Notes: a model not told the origin generated them from the letters alone. Shown: positions 46,803 to 56,487, counted from the first letter of the stretch. The stretch: 64,000 bases of DNA from Pseudoalteromonas sp. 0303 (GCF_013349995.1 NZ_JABVXF010000012.1:1-64000); one strand, 5' to 3'. Numbers and translations are program-made.

Positions 46803-47341
46803 GCCAATTAACTATTTATAACGATAACAACGCAAACAACATACTGTTTCACAGTGAAGACTTAAGCGCGATTGCGAGTGAGCTGAATGCGGTTGGCGTT
46901 CGCTTTGAGCAGTGGCAAGCAACGGCACAGATTGACCAAGATACCAGCCATGACACTATTTTAACTGCCTATGCTAGCGATATAGAGCGCCTTAGGGCTG
47001 AAGGGGGCTATCAAACAGTGGACGTTATTTCGCTTGCTAAAGGTAATCCAAATGCCAGCGAACTACGCAGCAAGTTCTTATTTGAACATACACATAGCGA
47101 AGATGAAGTTCGTTTTTTTGTGAAAGGCCAAGGTTTATTTTGTTTACACTTAGGCAATAAAGTGTATCAAGTGCTGTGCCAACAGGGCGACCTAATTTCA
47201 GTACCAGAACTCACACCACATTGGTTTGATATGGGCAACGACCCTGAATTCACAGCAATTCGCTTATTCAATAATACCGAAGGTTGGGTCGCTAAAAGCA
47301 CAGAGTCAACTATTGCTACCAACTTCCCACTGCTGGACTAA
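46799..47341 (+). CDS. mtnD: Acireductone dioxygenase
   Basis: Cupin metalloenzyme; with iron it converts acireductone to 4-methylthio-2-oxobutyrate and formate, while the nickel form gives a shunt with CO. The 180 residues show the ligand set HTHSEDEVRFFV (two His and Glu) and PHWFDMG (third His). Start overlaps mtnC by 4 bases; one base separates its stop from the next start. Confidence 0.96.
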   Translation: MSQLTIYNDNNANNILFHSEDLSAIASELNAVGVRFEQWQATAQIDQDTSHDTILTAYASDIERLRAEGGYQTVDVISLAKGNPNASELRSKFLFEHTHSEDEVRFFVKGQGLFCLHLGNKVYQVLCQQGDLISVPELTPHWFDMGNDPEFTAIRLFNNTEGWVAKSTESTIATNFPLLD

Positions 47342-47342
47342 C

Positions 47343-47684
47343 ATGGAAAAGCTATTCTCTTACGGTACTTTACAATACCCGCAGGTTCAGCTTGATACCT
47401 TCGGGCGTTTGCTCGAAGGTCAACCTGCTACGCTAACTGGGTATGTCATTGGTGAAGTCGAGATCACCGACGAAGCCGTACTTAAAAGTAGTGGTCAACG
47501 TTTTCACCCGGCTTTAATCAAAACAAGCAAACAAAGTGATATTGTTAATGGCACTATTTATTTAATCACCGAACAAGAGCTTGCTCAGGCAGACGCTTAC
47601 GAAGTAGATGATTATCAGCGAATTGCAGAAACATTCCAATGTAACAACCAAGCTTGGCTATATGTTGCAAAAAACAGCCTTTAA
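47343..47684 (+). CDS. AIG2/gamma-glutamylcyclotransferase-like protein in the mtn operon
   Basis: A 113-residue single-domain protein starting LFSYGTLQYPQVQLDTFG, the YGTL motif of the gamma-glutamylcyclotransferase fold, with a conserved acidic residue region YEVDDYQRI as catalytic Glu candidate. The family includes YtfP and gamma-glutamylamine cyclotransferases, and many members have unknown substrates. It starts one base after the mtnD stop, so it is in the same operon. Whether it acts in salvage, for instance on a glutamyl by-product, is unknown. Confidence 0.85.
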   Translation: MEKLFSYGTLQYPQVQLDTFGRLLEGQPATLTGYVIGEVEITDEAVLKSSGQRFHPALIKTSKQSDIVNGTIYLITEQELAQADAYEVDDYQRIAETFQCNNQAWLYVAKNSL

Positions 47685-48457
47685 TTTACAAATATAAAAA
47701 ACCCGAGCCGCATCATCTTTGAGCGCCATAATGTTGGCCAAGTAGAGATATACATGGCCAATTTAGATGGCAGCTCGTTAAAGCTTTTAACTACCAACGA
47801 TTACCGTGCATGGGTAGCCACATATGATGAGCAGACCAACTCACTAATTTGGTATAGCCGCGGCACCTCAACTATTGAATCATTCTCTTTTGATAGTATG
47901 AGTCGACAACCCGCTATAACAGCGCCAGTAAAACGAGCAAATTATGCTTACCCTTTAAGCAAAGAAAGTGTGTTGATCAGTACTGACCTTCACGATAAAG
48001 ATGCCGCAGTCTTTGACCTTAATTCAAAAACAATGAGTTACATCGCCACAGCGATGAAGTGATTAAAAGCACTATAGATACACCCCTAGCTATTGCATGG
48101 TATGACGATACACAGCTGATTGTGCATTCTAAATACGATAAATACCTGCTTTTAGACAGCGATAACAATATCTATAGTGAGCTGACTACACCAGACAAAC
48201 TAACTGAGTTAAAGCCTTCTATTGTGTCGATGGCAAGTAACCTACATAGCTTGTATATCGCCACTGATACTGAAGTTTTCAGCATTAATTTAGCCACAAT
48301 GCAGGGCGTTGAGTTAGTACTTCAAATGAAGCCTTCACACTATATATCGCGCCTTAATGCTAAAAACGACAAGCTGGCAGTGACCTTCTTAACTGCCAAC
48401 AATCAAAATAGCATTGAGCTCTACACTAAAAAAGCGCAGAGTAATTTACGACTTTAA
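47685..48457 (+). pseudogene. Remnant of a TolB/CadC-type beta-propeller gene (5' truncated, frameshifted)
   Basis: Directly after the preceding stop, the same frame is open without a start codon and reads as the interior of a propeller: NPSRIIFERHNVGQVEIYM, then ANLDGSSLKLLT, running to a TGA at 48060-48062. The continuation is in the -1 frame from 48059 (VIKSTIDTPLAIAWYDD...) to 48457 and shows further propeller-like strands. A one-base deletion near 48060 and loss of the whole 5' part explain this. The first internal ATG (47754) would start mid-blade. The 3' end overlaps mtnA by 12 bases. The parent was probably a TolB-like or CadC-type regulator. Confidence 0.75.
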
Positions 48458-49474
48458 CTGTTTTAGAATACCTTGCTCGATATCGGACTGGTTATAAACG
48501 CCGCTATCGAGCACCCAGCCTGTGACTAGGCTCGCCGGTGTCACATCAAATGCCGGGTTATAAACCTTCGCGTTAGTCGGTGCCCACATCGCTTCACCAA
48601 AACTACCACTAACACCGCGCACTTCATTAGGACTGCGTTGCTCAATTTCGATATCTGCACCACACAACGTTTGTGTATCAAGTGTCGTAAGTGGCGCAAC
48701 GACATAAAATGGAATGTTATGGAAATGCGCTAACACAGCGAGATTATAAGTGCCGACTTTATTGGCAAAATCACCGTTTGCAGCAATACGGTCTGCCCCT
48801 ACAAAGATTTTATCTACTTTGCCCGCAGCCATTAAACTCGCCGCCATGTTATCGCAAATCAAGGTATAAGGAATTTGCCAGCGCTCAAGCTCAAAAGCCG
48901 TTAAGCGGCCGCCTTGCAGTAACGGCCTTGTTTCATCAACCCAAACATGAATGTCACCATGGCGTTGCTGAGCTTTATAAATAACCCCTAATGCAGTGCC
49001 GACACCCGCAGTCGCTAAAGCACCGGTATTACAGTGGGTTAAAATGTTATCGCCTTTATCAACCAAAGCAGCACCACGTTCTGCCATGCTATCGCAAAGG
49101 GCAATATCTTCTTTAAATAACTGCTCAGCAGTCGCGACAACAGCAGTTACAAAGTCAGTCTCTGCAAGCGCTACGCGTAACTTGGCCATGCAGTGCATAA
49201 GGTTTACCGCTGTTGGGCGTGTTGCTTCAAGCTCATCTATAGCAACAGCAAGTGCTGATTGACTCATGCCTTGCTCAGCTAAGTGTGCAACCAATAAGCT
49301 CGCACCTAAGCCGATTAAAGGTGCTCCCCGGATTTTCAAAGTCAGAATCAAATCTTTCATCGTTTCAACATCGTTACATACATGCCAATGCTGTTGATGT
49401 GGCAACAAATACTGATCAAGCACGGTTAGCGTACCTTGCTGATATTTAATACTGCTGGCGATGAGATCTTGCAT
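48446..49474 (-). CDS. mtnA: Methylthioribose-1-phosphate isomerase
   Basis: Converts 5-methylthioribose-1-phosphate to methylthioribulose-1-phosphate. The 342 residues are of the eIF2B-alpha-like family, with IRGAPLIGLGASLL, THCNTGALATAGVGTALGV (catalytic Cys), VDETRPLLQGGRLTAFEL and GADRIAANGDFANKVGTYN. It diverges from mtnK across a 145-base region with MetJ-like boxes. Its 3' end meets the propeller pseudogene. Confidence 0.96.
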   Translation of the reverse strand: MQDLIASSIKYQQGTLTVLDQYLLPHQQHWHVCNDVETMKDLILTLKIRGAPLIGLGASLLVAHLAEQGMSQSALAVAIDELEATRPTAVNLMHCMAKLRVALAETDFVTAVVATAEQLFKEDIALCDSMAERGAALVDKGDNILTHCNTGALATAGVGTALGVIYKAQQRHGDIHVWVDETRPLLQGGRLTAFELERWQIPYTLICDNMAASLMAAGKVDKIFVGADRIAANGDFANKVGTYNLAVLAHFHNIPFYVVAPLTTLDTQTLCGADIEIEQRSPNEVRGVSGSFGEAMWAPTNAKVYNPAFDVTPASLVTGWVLDSGVYNQSDIEQGILKQLKS

Positions 49475-49550
49475 ACTGAATCCGAATAACTAATGAATAA
49501 CTAATTTAAGTGAATAGTTATTTTACATCAGTTTTGATAACTAACAAGCT

Positions 49551-49574
49551 AGATGTATGGACATCTAAACGGTT
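49551..49574. promoter_or_regulatory. MetJ-like box array between mtnA and mtnK
   Basis: Tandem 8-base boxes AGATGTAT (6 of 8 to AGACGTCT), GGACATCT (6 of 8) and AAACGGTT (5 of 8). A promoter-like TGGACA (49558-49563) with TATAGA (49580-49585, 16-base spacer) overlaps it, so binding would block mtnK transcription. Confidence 0.65.
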
Positions 49575-49619
49575 ACAGGTATAGAATGCTCAAAGTTAAT
49601 TGTATTACGAGATAGAGCC

Positions 49620-50837
49620 ATGGCTAAATACACTGCCTTTAATGCAGAGCATGCTGTTGATTACATTAAAGAACTTGTTAAAAGTGAACTAATTTCAGTC
49701 TTCCCTGCTGATGCAGCACTGACTGCATACGAGTTTGGTGACGGAAACTTAAACTTAGTTTTTCGGGTTGCTGATCAGCACAACAACAGTGTAATTCTAA
49801 AGCAAGCACTGCCTTATGCCCGCTGCGTAGGTGAGTCATGGCCATTATCATTAGACCGCTCCAGAATCGAAGCCGAAGTATTGATTAATCATGGTAAGTT
49901 ATGCCCAGAGCATACCGTGGCGATATTGCATCACAATGTAGAGCTAGCATTAACCGTGTTAGAAGATTTAGGTGAGTTACAAATTTTACGTGGCGCACAA
50001 ATCAACGCAGAGCAATTTCCATTATTGGCCAGCCATGTTGCGCTCTACTTAAGCCGAACAGGCTTTTATAACTCAGACTTTTACTTATCTGCTGAAGATA
50101 AAAAAGCCAAAGTCAGTCAATTTATTAATCCTGATTTATGTAAGATCACAGAAGACTTATTCTTTACTGATCCGTACATTGAGCATGAGCGCAATAATTT
50201 CCCAACTGAGCTTAATGAGCACGTCGAAAGTATTCGAAATAATGATGCTTTAAAACTGGCCGCTGCGAAATTAAAAGCTAAATTTTTATCTTGCCCACAA
50301 ACTTTATTGCATGGCGATATGCATAGTGGCAGCATTTTTGTTGATAGCAAAACCACTAAAATGATCGACCCAGAGTTCGGCTTTTTTGGTCCTGTTGGCT
50401 TTGATATCGGCTCATTTATGGGTAACTTGCTTCTAAATTACTGTGCCCAAAACGCCCGTATTACAGAGCAAGCAAAGCGCCGTCAGTATCAAACTCATTT
50501 ATTAACCTGCTTACAAGACTGTTATAGCCAATTTGAGCAACATTGGTTAAACCTAGCAAGCAGCGAAGCAACTGATATTAGCTTTGCAAACCGCACCTTT
50601 AGCGAAGATTACTTACAACACGTATTGCGTGATGCGATTGGCTACTGTGGCGCTGAACTTATTCGCCGTACTATTGGTTTAGCCCATGTTGCAGATATAG
50701 ACGGTATTGAAGATGCACAAGCTCGTTTAGCAGTACAACAGCAAACACTCGTACTTGGCGAGCAACTGATGCTTAATGCCACAAGCTGTAACAATAAAGA
50801 CGAGTTCTTTTCGTTGTTAATCAGTTTATTAAATTAA
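49620..50837 (+). CDS. mtnK: 5-methylthioribose kinase
   Basis: Phosphorylates methylthioribose, the entry step of the salvage route after nucleosidase action. The 405 residues have the choline-kinase-like fold: DGNLNLVFRV glycine loop, LTVLEDLGELQILRG, catalytic LLHGDMHSGSIFV and metal MIDPEFGFFGPVGFDIGSF. ATG after GAGATAGAGCC. Together with mtnA, mtnB, mtnC, mtnD and the aminotransferase it completes the pathway from methylthioribose to methionine within 7 kb; the methylthioadenosine nucleosidase is elsewhere. Confidence 0.96.
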   Translation: MAKYTAFNAEHAVDYIKELVKSELISVFPADAALTAYEFGDGNLNLVFRVADQHNNSVILKQALPYARCVGESWPLSLDRSRIEAEVLINHGKLCPEHTVAILHHNVELALTVLEDLGELQILRGAQINAEQFPLLASHVALYLSRTGFYNSDFYLSAEDKKAKVSQFINPDLCKITEDLFFTDPYIEHERNNFPTELNEHVESIRNNDALKLAAAKLKAKFLSCPQTLLHGDMHSGSIFVDSKTTKMIDPEFGFFGPVGFDIGSFMGNLLLNYCAQNARITEQAKRRQYQTHLLTCLQDCYSQFEQHWLNLASSEATDISFANRTFSEDYLQHVLRDAIGYCGAELIRRTIGLAHVADIDGIEDAQARLAVQQQTLVLGEQLMLNATSCNNKDEFFSLLISLLN

Positions 50838-50850
50838 CTAGCAAAAAGTA

Positions 50851-50873
50851 AAAAGGCGCTCAACGCGCCTTTT
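50851..50873. terminator. Bidirectional terminator between mtnK and the glutamate-synthase-like gene
   Basis: AAAAGGCGC-TCAAC-GCGCCTTTT with A-run and T-run, between convergent genes. Confidence 0.9.
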
Positions 50874-50888
50874 AATTATTCAACTAGA

Positions 50889-52373
50889 TTATTTATTGTA
50901 GTGCTCATACATTTTATCGAGCGGCTCTGATAAACCATTTTCTTGTACCACTCGCACATGCTGGCGAGCTAACTCGCGGGCACTTGATACTCCACATGAA
51001 TGAGCAATCAGCCCTGCACCATAATGAATAAACTTATTATAATTGGCGACACGTTGTGCCTTATCGGTCACATCGAGCCCTCGCTGTAAGCGTTCATTAT
51101 GAGTCGTAATACCGGTCGGGCAGGTATCTTTATTACATTGTAGAGCCTGAATACAACCAAGCGAAAACATATGACCACGCGCCGACACAATAAAATCAGC
51201 ACCCAATGCAAGTGCCCAAGCCACTTTTGACGGTACGATTAGCTTACCCGATGCAATCACTTTCACTCGTTCTCTGAGACCATGTTTTTTTAGCAGATCA
51301 ACAACCAAAGGCAGGCTCTCTCGTAGCGGTAAACCAACTGAATCCATCAAGGGTTGAGGGGCAGCGCCCGTTCCACCGTCGGCACTATCTATAGTGATAA
51401 AGTCAGGAGCAGATTCAATGCCTCGGTTATTGATTTCACTGAACAAGGTTTCGAGCCAAGTGTATTCACCAATCACCGCTTTAAAACCGGTTGGTTTACC
51501 TGTGGTACTGCGTACCGTTTCAATCATATCGAGTAAATCTGCTGGGCATTTAATCTCTGGATGACCATTTGGACTAATAGAGTCATGCCCTTCAGGAATA
51601 CCCCGAATTTTTGCAATTTCAGCAGTCACTTTGCGCCCTGGTAACATACCTCCTTTACCGGGTTTAGCACCTTGACTCATTTTAATTTCGAACATTTTAA
51701 CTTGTTCGTGCTCAGCAATCGCTTTGAGTTTTTCGGTGCTTAATTTACCGTGCTCATCTCGTACACCATATTTTGCCGTGCCAATCTGAAACACAATATC
51801 AGCGCCACCTTCAAGATGGTAAGGGCTGAGCCCTCCTTCACCGGTATTCATCCAACAACCCGCTAACTTTGCACCTCGCGATAGTGCGCGAACAGCGGGC
51901 TTAGATAAGGCACCAAAGCTCATGCCAGAAATATTAAATAACGAGTTTGTTGTATAAGGAGCTTGGCAATAAGGCCCTAACGTAACTTCGCTCGGATCGA
52001 GTGCATCTTCATCTAAAGTTGGGAACGCACAGTTCATAAACATCACCGTTCCCGTTGCTTCAAGACTTTGGGTTGAACCAAAGGCCGTAGTACGGTCAAC
52101 ATTTTTCGCAGCGCGGTAAACCCAGCTTCGCTCAGCACGATTAAATGGTAGCTCTTCCCTATCCATGGCAAAAAAGTATTGTCTGAAGAATTCACCTTGG
52201 CGTTCAAAAAAATAACGAAAGCGGCCGATCACCGGGTAATTACGGCGAATCGCCTGCTTAGATTGCGTCACATCACTAATGTAAAAGCACACAATCACCA
52301 GCAAACCTATGCCGAGTGCAAAAATAAACAAGCTGGCAAAAACATCGATACTAAAAATTATAAAATCACTCAT
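50889..52373 (-). CDS. Membrane-anchored FMN-binding glutamate-synthase-domain protein
   Basis: A 494-residue protein with one N-terminal hydrophobic helix (about 4-30) and the FMN/Fe-S domain of glutamate synthase large subunit (GltB). Key motifs are FNISGMSFGALSKPA, MFEIKMSQGAKPGKGGMLPG, SADGGTGAAPQPLMD and the cluster cysteines in GCIQALQCNKDTCPTG. It lacks the glutaminase domain and the small subunit, so it is not a complete GOGAT. Such stand-alone proteins are widespread and of uncertain role. Single gene. Confidence 0.88.
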   Translation of the reverse strand: MSDFIIFSIDVFASLFIFALGIGLLVIVCFYISDVTQSKQAIRRNYPVIGRFRYFFERQGEFFRQYFFAMDREELPFNRAERSWVYRAAKNVDRTTAFGSTQSLEATGTVMFMNCAFPTLDEDALDPSEVTLGPYCQAPYTTNSLFNISGMSFGALSKPAVRALSRGAKLAGCWMNTGEGGLSPYHLEGGADIVFQIGTAKYGVRDEHGKLSTEKLKAIAEHEQVKMFEIKMSQGAKPGKGGMLPGRKVTAEIAKIRGIPEGHDSISPNGHPEIKCPADLLDMIETVRSTTGKPTGFKAVIGEYTWLETLFSEINNRGIESAPDFITIDSADGGTGAAPQPLMDSVGLPLRESLPLVVDLLKKHGLRERVKVIASGKLIVPSKVAWALALGADFIVSARGHMFSLGCIQALQCNKDTCPTGITTHNERLQRGLDVTDKAQRVANYNKFIHYGAGLIAHSCGVSSARELARQHVRVVQENGLSEPLDKMYEHYNK

Positions 52374-52440
52374 CCAAGGCCCCTTTGTGAAATGACATCC
52401 TTCAAAGCATATAAGGTGTTTATATTACGTGCAATAAACA

Positions 52441-52468
52441 AAAAAGGCGTGATGTAAGTCACGCCTTT
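52441..52468 (-). terminator. Terminator of the DUF885 gene
   Basis: AAAAGGCGTGA-TGTAAG-TCACGCCTTTT, 18 bases beyond the DUF885 stop. The symmetric A/T flanks allow leftward termination. Confidence 0.9.
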
Positions 52469-52485
52469 TCGTTTCTTTTATGCCG

Positions 52486-54264
52486 CTATGCTGCTCGTTT
52501 GGCTAATTCAGCTTTAATATAAAGTTGAATTTGCTCTTCAAGCACTGACATTGGCACTGAGCCATGACGTAATATTTGATGGTGGAATTCGCGAATATCG
52601 AAATCTTGACCAAGTGCTTGCTCAGCTTCGTGGCGTAAACGTTTAATTGTTAGCTCACCAATTTTGTATGACAACGCTTGTGCAGGCCATGAAATATAAC
52701 GGTCAGTTTCGGTCTTCACGTTATGTAATGATAGCGCGGTGTTTTCGCTCATAAATTTCATTGCGCGTTCGCGGCTCCAGCCATACATATGCATACCTGT
52801 ATCAACTACTAAACGTGCTGCACGCCACATTTCATAGGTTAAACGACCAAAATTACTGTATGGGTCTTGATAAAAGCCCGCTTCGATACCTAAAAACTCC
52901 GAATATAAGCCCCAACCTTCACCAAATGCCGACAAATATGCATTACGGCGATAACTTGGTAATGACTCAAGTTCTGCATTAAGTGAAATTTGTAAATGAT
53001 GCCCTGGTACAGCTTCGTGCAAAGTTAATGCTTCAAGAACATACAACGGGCGCTTATCTAGCGCATAGGTATTAACCCAGTAATAACCTGCTTGGTCATC
53101 ACGGCGAGAACCTGAGTAACGGCCGGTTGTATATTTAGGGGCAATACTCTCTGGCACTGGCGCAACACCATACGGCATTCTTGGCAAGGTGTGGAATAAC
53201 TTAGGTAACTGCGCATCCATTTTCTTGGCGATGTAAGACGCTTCTTTTAGCAAATCTTTTGGTGTTTTTGCGTAAAATTGCGGATCAGTACGTAAAAAGT
53301 GCACAAAATCAGCAAACGAGCCTTCAAAGCCTACTTTCTCAATAATTTTTTCCATTTCTGCGCGAATACGCGCGACTTCTTGTAAACCTAGCTCATGGAT
53401 TTCTTTTGGCGTCATATCTGTGGTGGTGTAGTACTTAGCACGGTTTTCATAAAACGCTTTGCCATTCGGCGTACTTGAAATACCAATATCTGTACGTGCA
53501 CCCGGTTGATACTCATTGTTAAAGAAGGTTAAGTAACCTTGATATGCCGGAATAACTTGTTCTGTGATAATGGTTTGCGCTTGCTTTTGTAGCGCTGCAA
53601 ACTCGCTATCACTTACACCTGCCGTGTTATTTAAAAATGGTTTGTAAAATTCAGACTGTGTCGCATCATCAACAATATAAGCCGTGATTGAGTCTTGATA
53701 CCCTTCTAAAACAGCCTTTGGTTGAGTTAAACCTACTTCAAGACCTTTACGCATCCAGCCGATATTTTGCGAAAAATAGCGGGGAATTTGCTGTAATTTA
53801 GCAAGATATAGCTGGTAATCTTGTGGTTTTGTGTAATCTGAGCTTGATATCATAAATGATAGACTAGAGTGGAAACCATACTCAGATGTCAGCGGCATAT
53901 AGTGCGCATTAAACACATATTCATCGACACTATTTTGCACTTGGCCACGCAAAATAGTCAGGTTAATGCGGTTTTCTTCCGATAACTTATCACGGTCGAT
54001 AGCGTCTAGCTCGGCAAGTAGCTCAGTATTCTTCTTGTATTTTTGTTCTAAAAATTCAGCCGATAGATTTTCTAATAAATAACCATCAACGCCATTTTCT
54101 TTACCATATGGGCTGATGCTTTGGCGGTAATTAACAATATTTTCGGCTACTTGAGTAAATTGCTGATCAGCATCAATATTTGTTACTTGGCAAGCGCTTA
54201 AAGTACAAGCTAAAGCAACCGCAATAACAGAACGGTTTAAAGTTCGCGACAGTGTTTGTTTCAT
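52486..54264 (-). CDS. DUF885-family peptidase-like lipoprotein
   Basis: A 592-residue exported protein with lipobox LSAC (about Cys25 from the ATG at 54264). The DUF885 signature HEAVPGHHLQI, a zinc-metallopeptidase-like HExxxGHH, is present, followed by YLSAFGEGWGLYSEFL with a likely third ligand Glu. These proteins are thought to be peptidases of the periplasm or outer membrane; substrates are unknown. A longer start at 54324 would put 20 residues before the signal and is rejected. Confidence 0.88.
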   Translation of the reverse strand: MKQTLSRTLNRSVIAVALACTLSACQVTNIDADQQFTQVAENIVNYRQSISPYGKENGVDGYLLENLSAEFLEQKYKKNTELLAELDAIDRDKLSEENRINLTILRGQVQNSVDEYVFNAHYMPLTSEYGFHSSLSFMISSSDYTKPQDYQLYLAKLQQIPRYFSQNIGWMRKGLEVGLTQPKAVLEGYQDSITAYIVDDATQSEFYKPFLNNTAGVSDSEFAALQKQAQTIITEQVIPAYQGYLTFFNNEYQPGARTDIGISSTPNGKAFYENRAKYYTTTDMTPKEIHELGLQEVARIRAEMEKIIEKVGFEGSFADFVHFLRTDPQFYAKTPKDLLKEASYIAKKMDAQLPKLFHTLPRMPYGVAPVPESIAPKYTTGRYSGSRRDDQAGYYWVNTYALDKRPLYVLEALTLHEAVPGHHLQISLNAELESLPSYRRNAYLSAFGEGWGLYSEFLGIEAGFYQDPYSNFGRLTYEMWRAARLVVDTGMHMYGWSRERAMKFMSENTALSLHNVKTETDRYISWPAQALSYKIGELTIKRLRHEAEQALGQDFDIREFHHQILRHGSVPMSVLEEQIQLYIKAELAKRAA

Positions 54265-54605
54265 AGCATTCTTTTTAGTTTTAATCAGTATCGCTAAAGT
54301 AGCGCAGCACTGGCTAAAACCCAAGCAAATGCGACCAAGCTCAGGTTAAATACGCTCAAATTAACAGCGCAGTGTAGATAAGAATGAGCAAGGTTTAAGC
54401 AATTTTTAATTACACTTGTTAAAGTTGTTGAGAAAATCAGCTAATAGACGCAAACGAAACAAATTTAAGTTCCAAAATTAGCGATTTTGCTTTTAAATAG
54501 ACTGATTACAGATTACTGTAGACTCAGTATTTATGCTTGGAAGCAAATAAACTTTACGGAAGAGATGATTAATTGGTTGATATGCGTATTTAGTGGTATT
54601 GAAAA

Positions 54606-55610
54606 ATGATGTTCCATGATCCCATGGCTATTGCTCAAGAAAAAATGACAAAGGTATGTATCTTTTTAGAACATCATGCATTACCGCCGTCACCACTTAA
54701 CTACCAAGTTGTTTACACCTACGTCAGCCAGTCTAACCCAAAACTTAACGCCGCTATTGACCGTGCCATCGCACAAAGAAAAACCATCGATTGTGTCTAT
54801 GTAGAACAGCTTTATTTCGATTTTATAGAGCAAGGCCATAAAATGAAAACCGCCATTGTTCGCAACGTTGACTCAGTAATTAACACCCTTTCACGTAATG
54901 CTAGCAATAACGAACAAAATATTGTCCGCTTTGCTGATCAAGTTAGTGACTGTGTGCATTCAATCGATGAAAACAATATTGAGCAAACGCGTCACGCATT
55001 AAAAATGCTCAGTAAACAATCAGAAGTACTGCTCAACCAGCATCGTCAATTTAAGCAAGAAATAGCAAAAGCCAAATCACTGCAAGAAAAAACTCAAAAA
55101 CAACTCACTCAATTACGCAAACAACACATTACCGACCAACAAACTGGCTTATACAAGCGCCACTACTTGAATCAACAAACCCAACTCTGGGTCGGCCAAA
55201 ATAAAGCGGTTTGTGCTATCTCTATTCACATTGAGAACTTAAATCATTTTATTGAAAACTATGGCGATGTCATTGGTGAAGTCATTTTGAGTAAAGTCGC
55301 CAAGCAAGTGCAAAAGTACGTACAAGAAAGCGGTTTACCTGGGCGCACAAGTAAAGATGAATTTACCATCTTACTTGCTGATATAGAGCCTGAAACTGCA
55401 AACTTAATTGCCGAAAAAGTACGAAATGGCGTAGAAAAGCTGCGCTTTGTCAGCTCAAAAAATGGCACCAAACTTCCTGCTATCACTCTTGCTTTAGGGA
55501 TCGCTAAACATGAAGGCGATGGCGACTTTAACAGTTTAGCCCGTAAAGCCTCTTTAGCAGCCGCTAAAGCCAAGTCACTTGGACAAAGTAGTTTTATTGC
55601 CGGCCAATAA
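54606..55610 (+). CDS. Degenerate GGDEF-domain protein
   Basis: A 334-residue cytoplasmic protein: a helical N-terminal region (about 1-120), a coiled coil (about 135-185), and a GGDEF domain from about 180 with TDQQTGLYKRHYL in place of DxLTGLxNRR. The catalytic GGDEF loop reads TSKDEF, so both glycines are lost, and no RxxD inhibitory site precedes it. It therefore probably lacks cyclase activity and may act as a receptor or scaffold. The ATG overlaps a 14-codon upstream frame (54565-54609) by ATGA, and its own ribosome site is weak. It precedes ubiE, without obvious link. Confidence 0.85.
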   Translation: MMFHDPMAIAQEKMTKVCIFLEHHALPPSPLNYQVVYTYVSQSNPKLNAAIDRAIAQRKTIDCVYVEQLYFDFIEQGHKMKTAIVRNVDSVINTLSRNASNNEQNIVRFADQVSDCVHSIDENNIEQTRHALKMLSKQSEVLLNQHRQFKQEIAKAKSLQEKTQKQLTQLRKQHITDQQTGLYKRHYLNQQTQLWVGQNKAVCAISIHIENLNHFIENYGDVIGEVILSKVAKQVQKYVQESGLPGRTSKDEFTILLADIEPETANLIAEKVRNGVEKLRFVSSKNGTKLPAITLALGIAKHEGDGDFNSLARKASLAAAKAKSLGQSSFIAGQ

Positions 55611-55731
55611 AGTTTAAAACTGCGCTAAGTCATGAAAAGCCACGCTAATCTGATGATTTAGTTATAATCAAATTGCACCCCACAGCTACAATCAAGTACA
55701 CTAGTCTTTATTGCCACGATAGAGATTAATC

Positions 55732-56487
55732 ATGAACGAGAATCAAGAAAAGACCACGCATTTTGGCTATAAAACCGTTGCTGAAAACGACAAAGCATCA
55801 ATGGTTGCAGATGTATTCCACTCAGTCGCTGCAAAGTATGACGTAATGAATGATCTTATGTCGTTCGGTATTCATCGTTTATGGAAACGCCAAACTATTG
55901 CAAGTTCAGGTGTTCGCAAAGGTCACTATGTATTAGATCTTGCCGGCGGTACAGGTGATTTAACCGCTAAATTTAGTCAGCTAGTAGGTGAGACCGGTCA
56001 GGTTATCTTAGGCGATATTAACTCTTCAATGCTGAAAGTTGGCCGTGAGAAACTGCGTAACCTTGGTCGTGTTGGCAATATCGAATATGTTCAAATGAAT
56101 GCAGAAGCATTACCATTTCCTGATAACAGCTTTGACTTAATTACGATTGCCTTTGGTCTTCGTAACGTGACCGATAAAGATAAAGCTCTGCGTTCAATGT
56201 ATCGTATTCTTAAGCCAGGTGGCCGTTTACTCGTGCTTGAGTTCTCAAAACCAGAACAAGAAATATTAAGTAAAGCCTACGATTTCTACTCATTTAATAT
56301 CTTACCTAAGATGGGTGAACTGGTTGCGAATGATGGCGAGTCTTATCAATATCTTGCTGAATCAATCCGTATGCATCCAGATCAAGAAACATTAAAAGGC
56401 ATGATGGAAGATGCTGGTTTTGAACAAACCAGTTATCAAAACCTTACTGGCGGTATTGTTGCCCTTCACCGTGGTTTTAAATACTAA
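55732..56487 (+). CDS. ubiE: Ubiquinone/menaquinone C-methyltransferase
   Basis: SAM-dependent methyltransferase of quinone synthesis. The 251 residues have [26 protein letters not shown] at the N-terminus (split for length), SAM motif [28 protein letters not shown] and [18 protein letters not shown]. First of the ubiE-ubiJ-ubiB run, as in E. coli. Acts in the cytoplasm in association with the Ubi complex. Confidence 0.97.
   Translation: MNENQEKTTHFGYKTVAENDKASMVADVFHSVAAKYDVMNDLMSFGIHRLWKRQTIASSGVRKGHYVLDLAGGTGDLTAKFSQLVGETGQVILGDINSSMLKVGREKLRNLGRVGNIEYVQMNAEALPFPDNSFDLITIAFGLRNVTDKDKALRSMYRILKPGGRLLVLEFSKPEQEILSKAYDFYSFNILPKMGELVANDGESYQYLAESIRMHPDQETLKGMMEDAGFEQTSYQNLTGGIVALHRGFKY

Noticed and set aside
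47754..48062. A 102-residue protein starting at ATG 47754
   Set aside because: It would begin in the middle of a propeller blade; the same frame is open further upstream with matching propeller sequence, and the rest lies in another frame after 48060. Treated as part of one pseudogene.
48040..48075. Programmed frameshift joining the two propeller fragments
   Set aside because: No slippery heptamer, stimulatory hairpin or conserved layout is visible, and the gene also lacks its start region, which points to decay.
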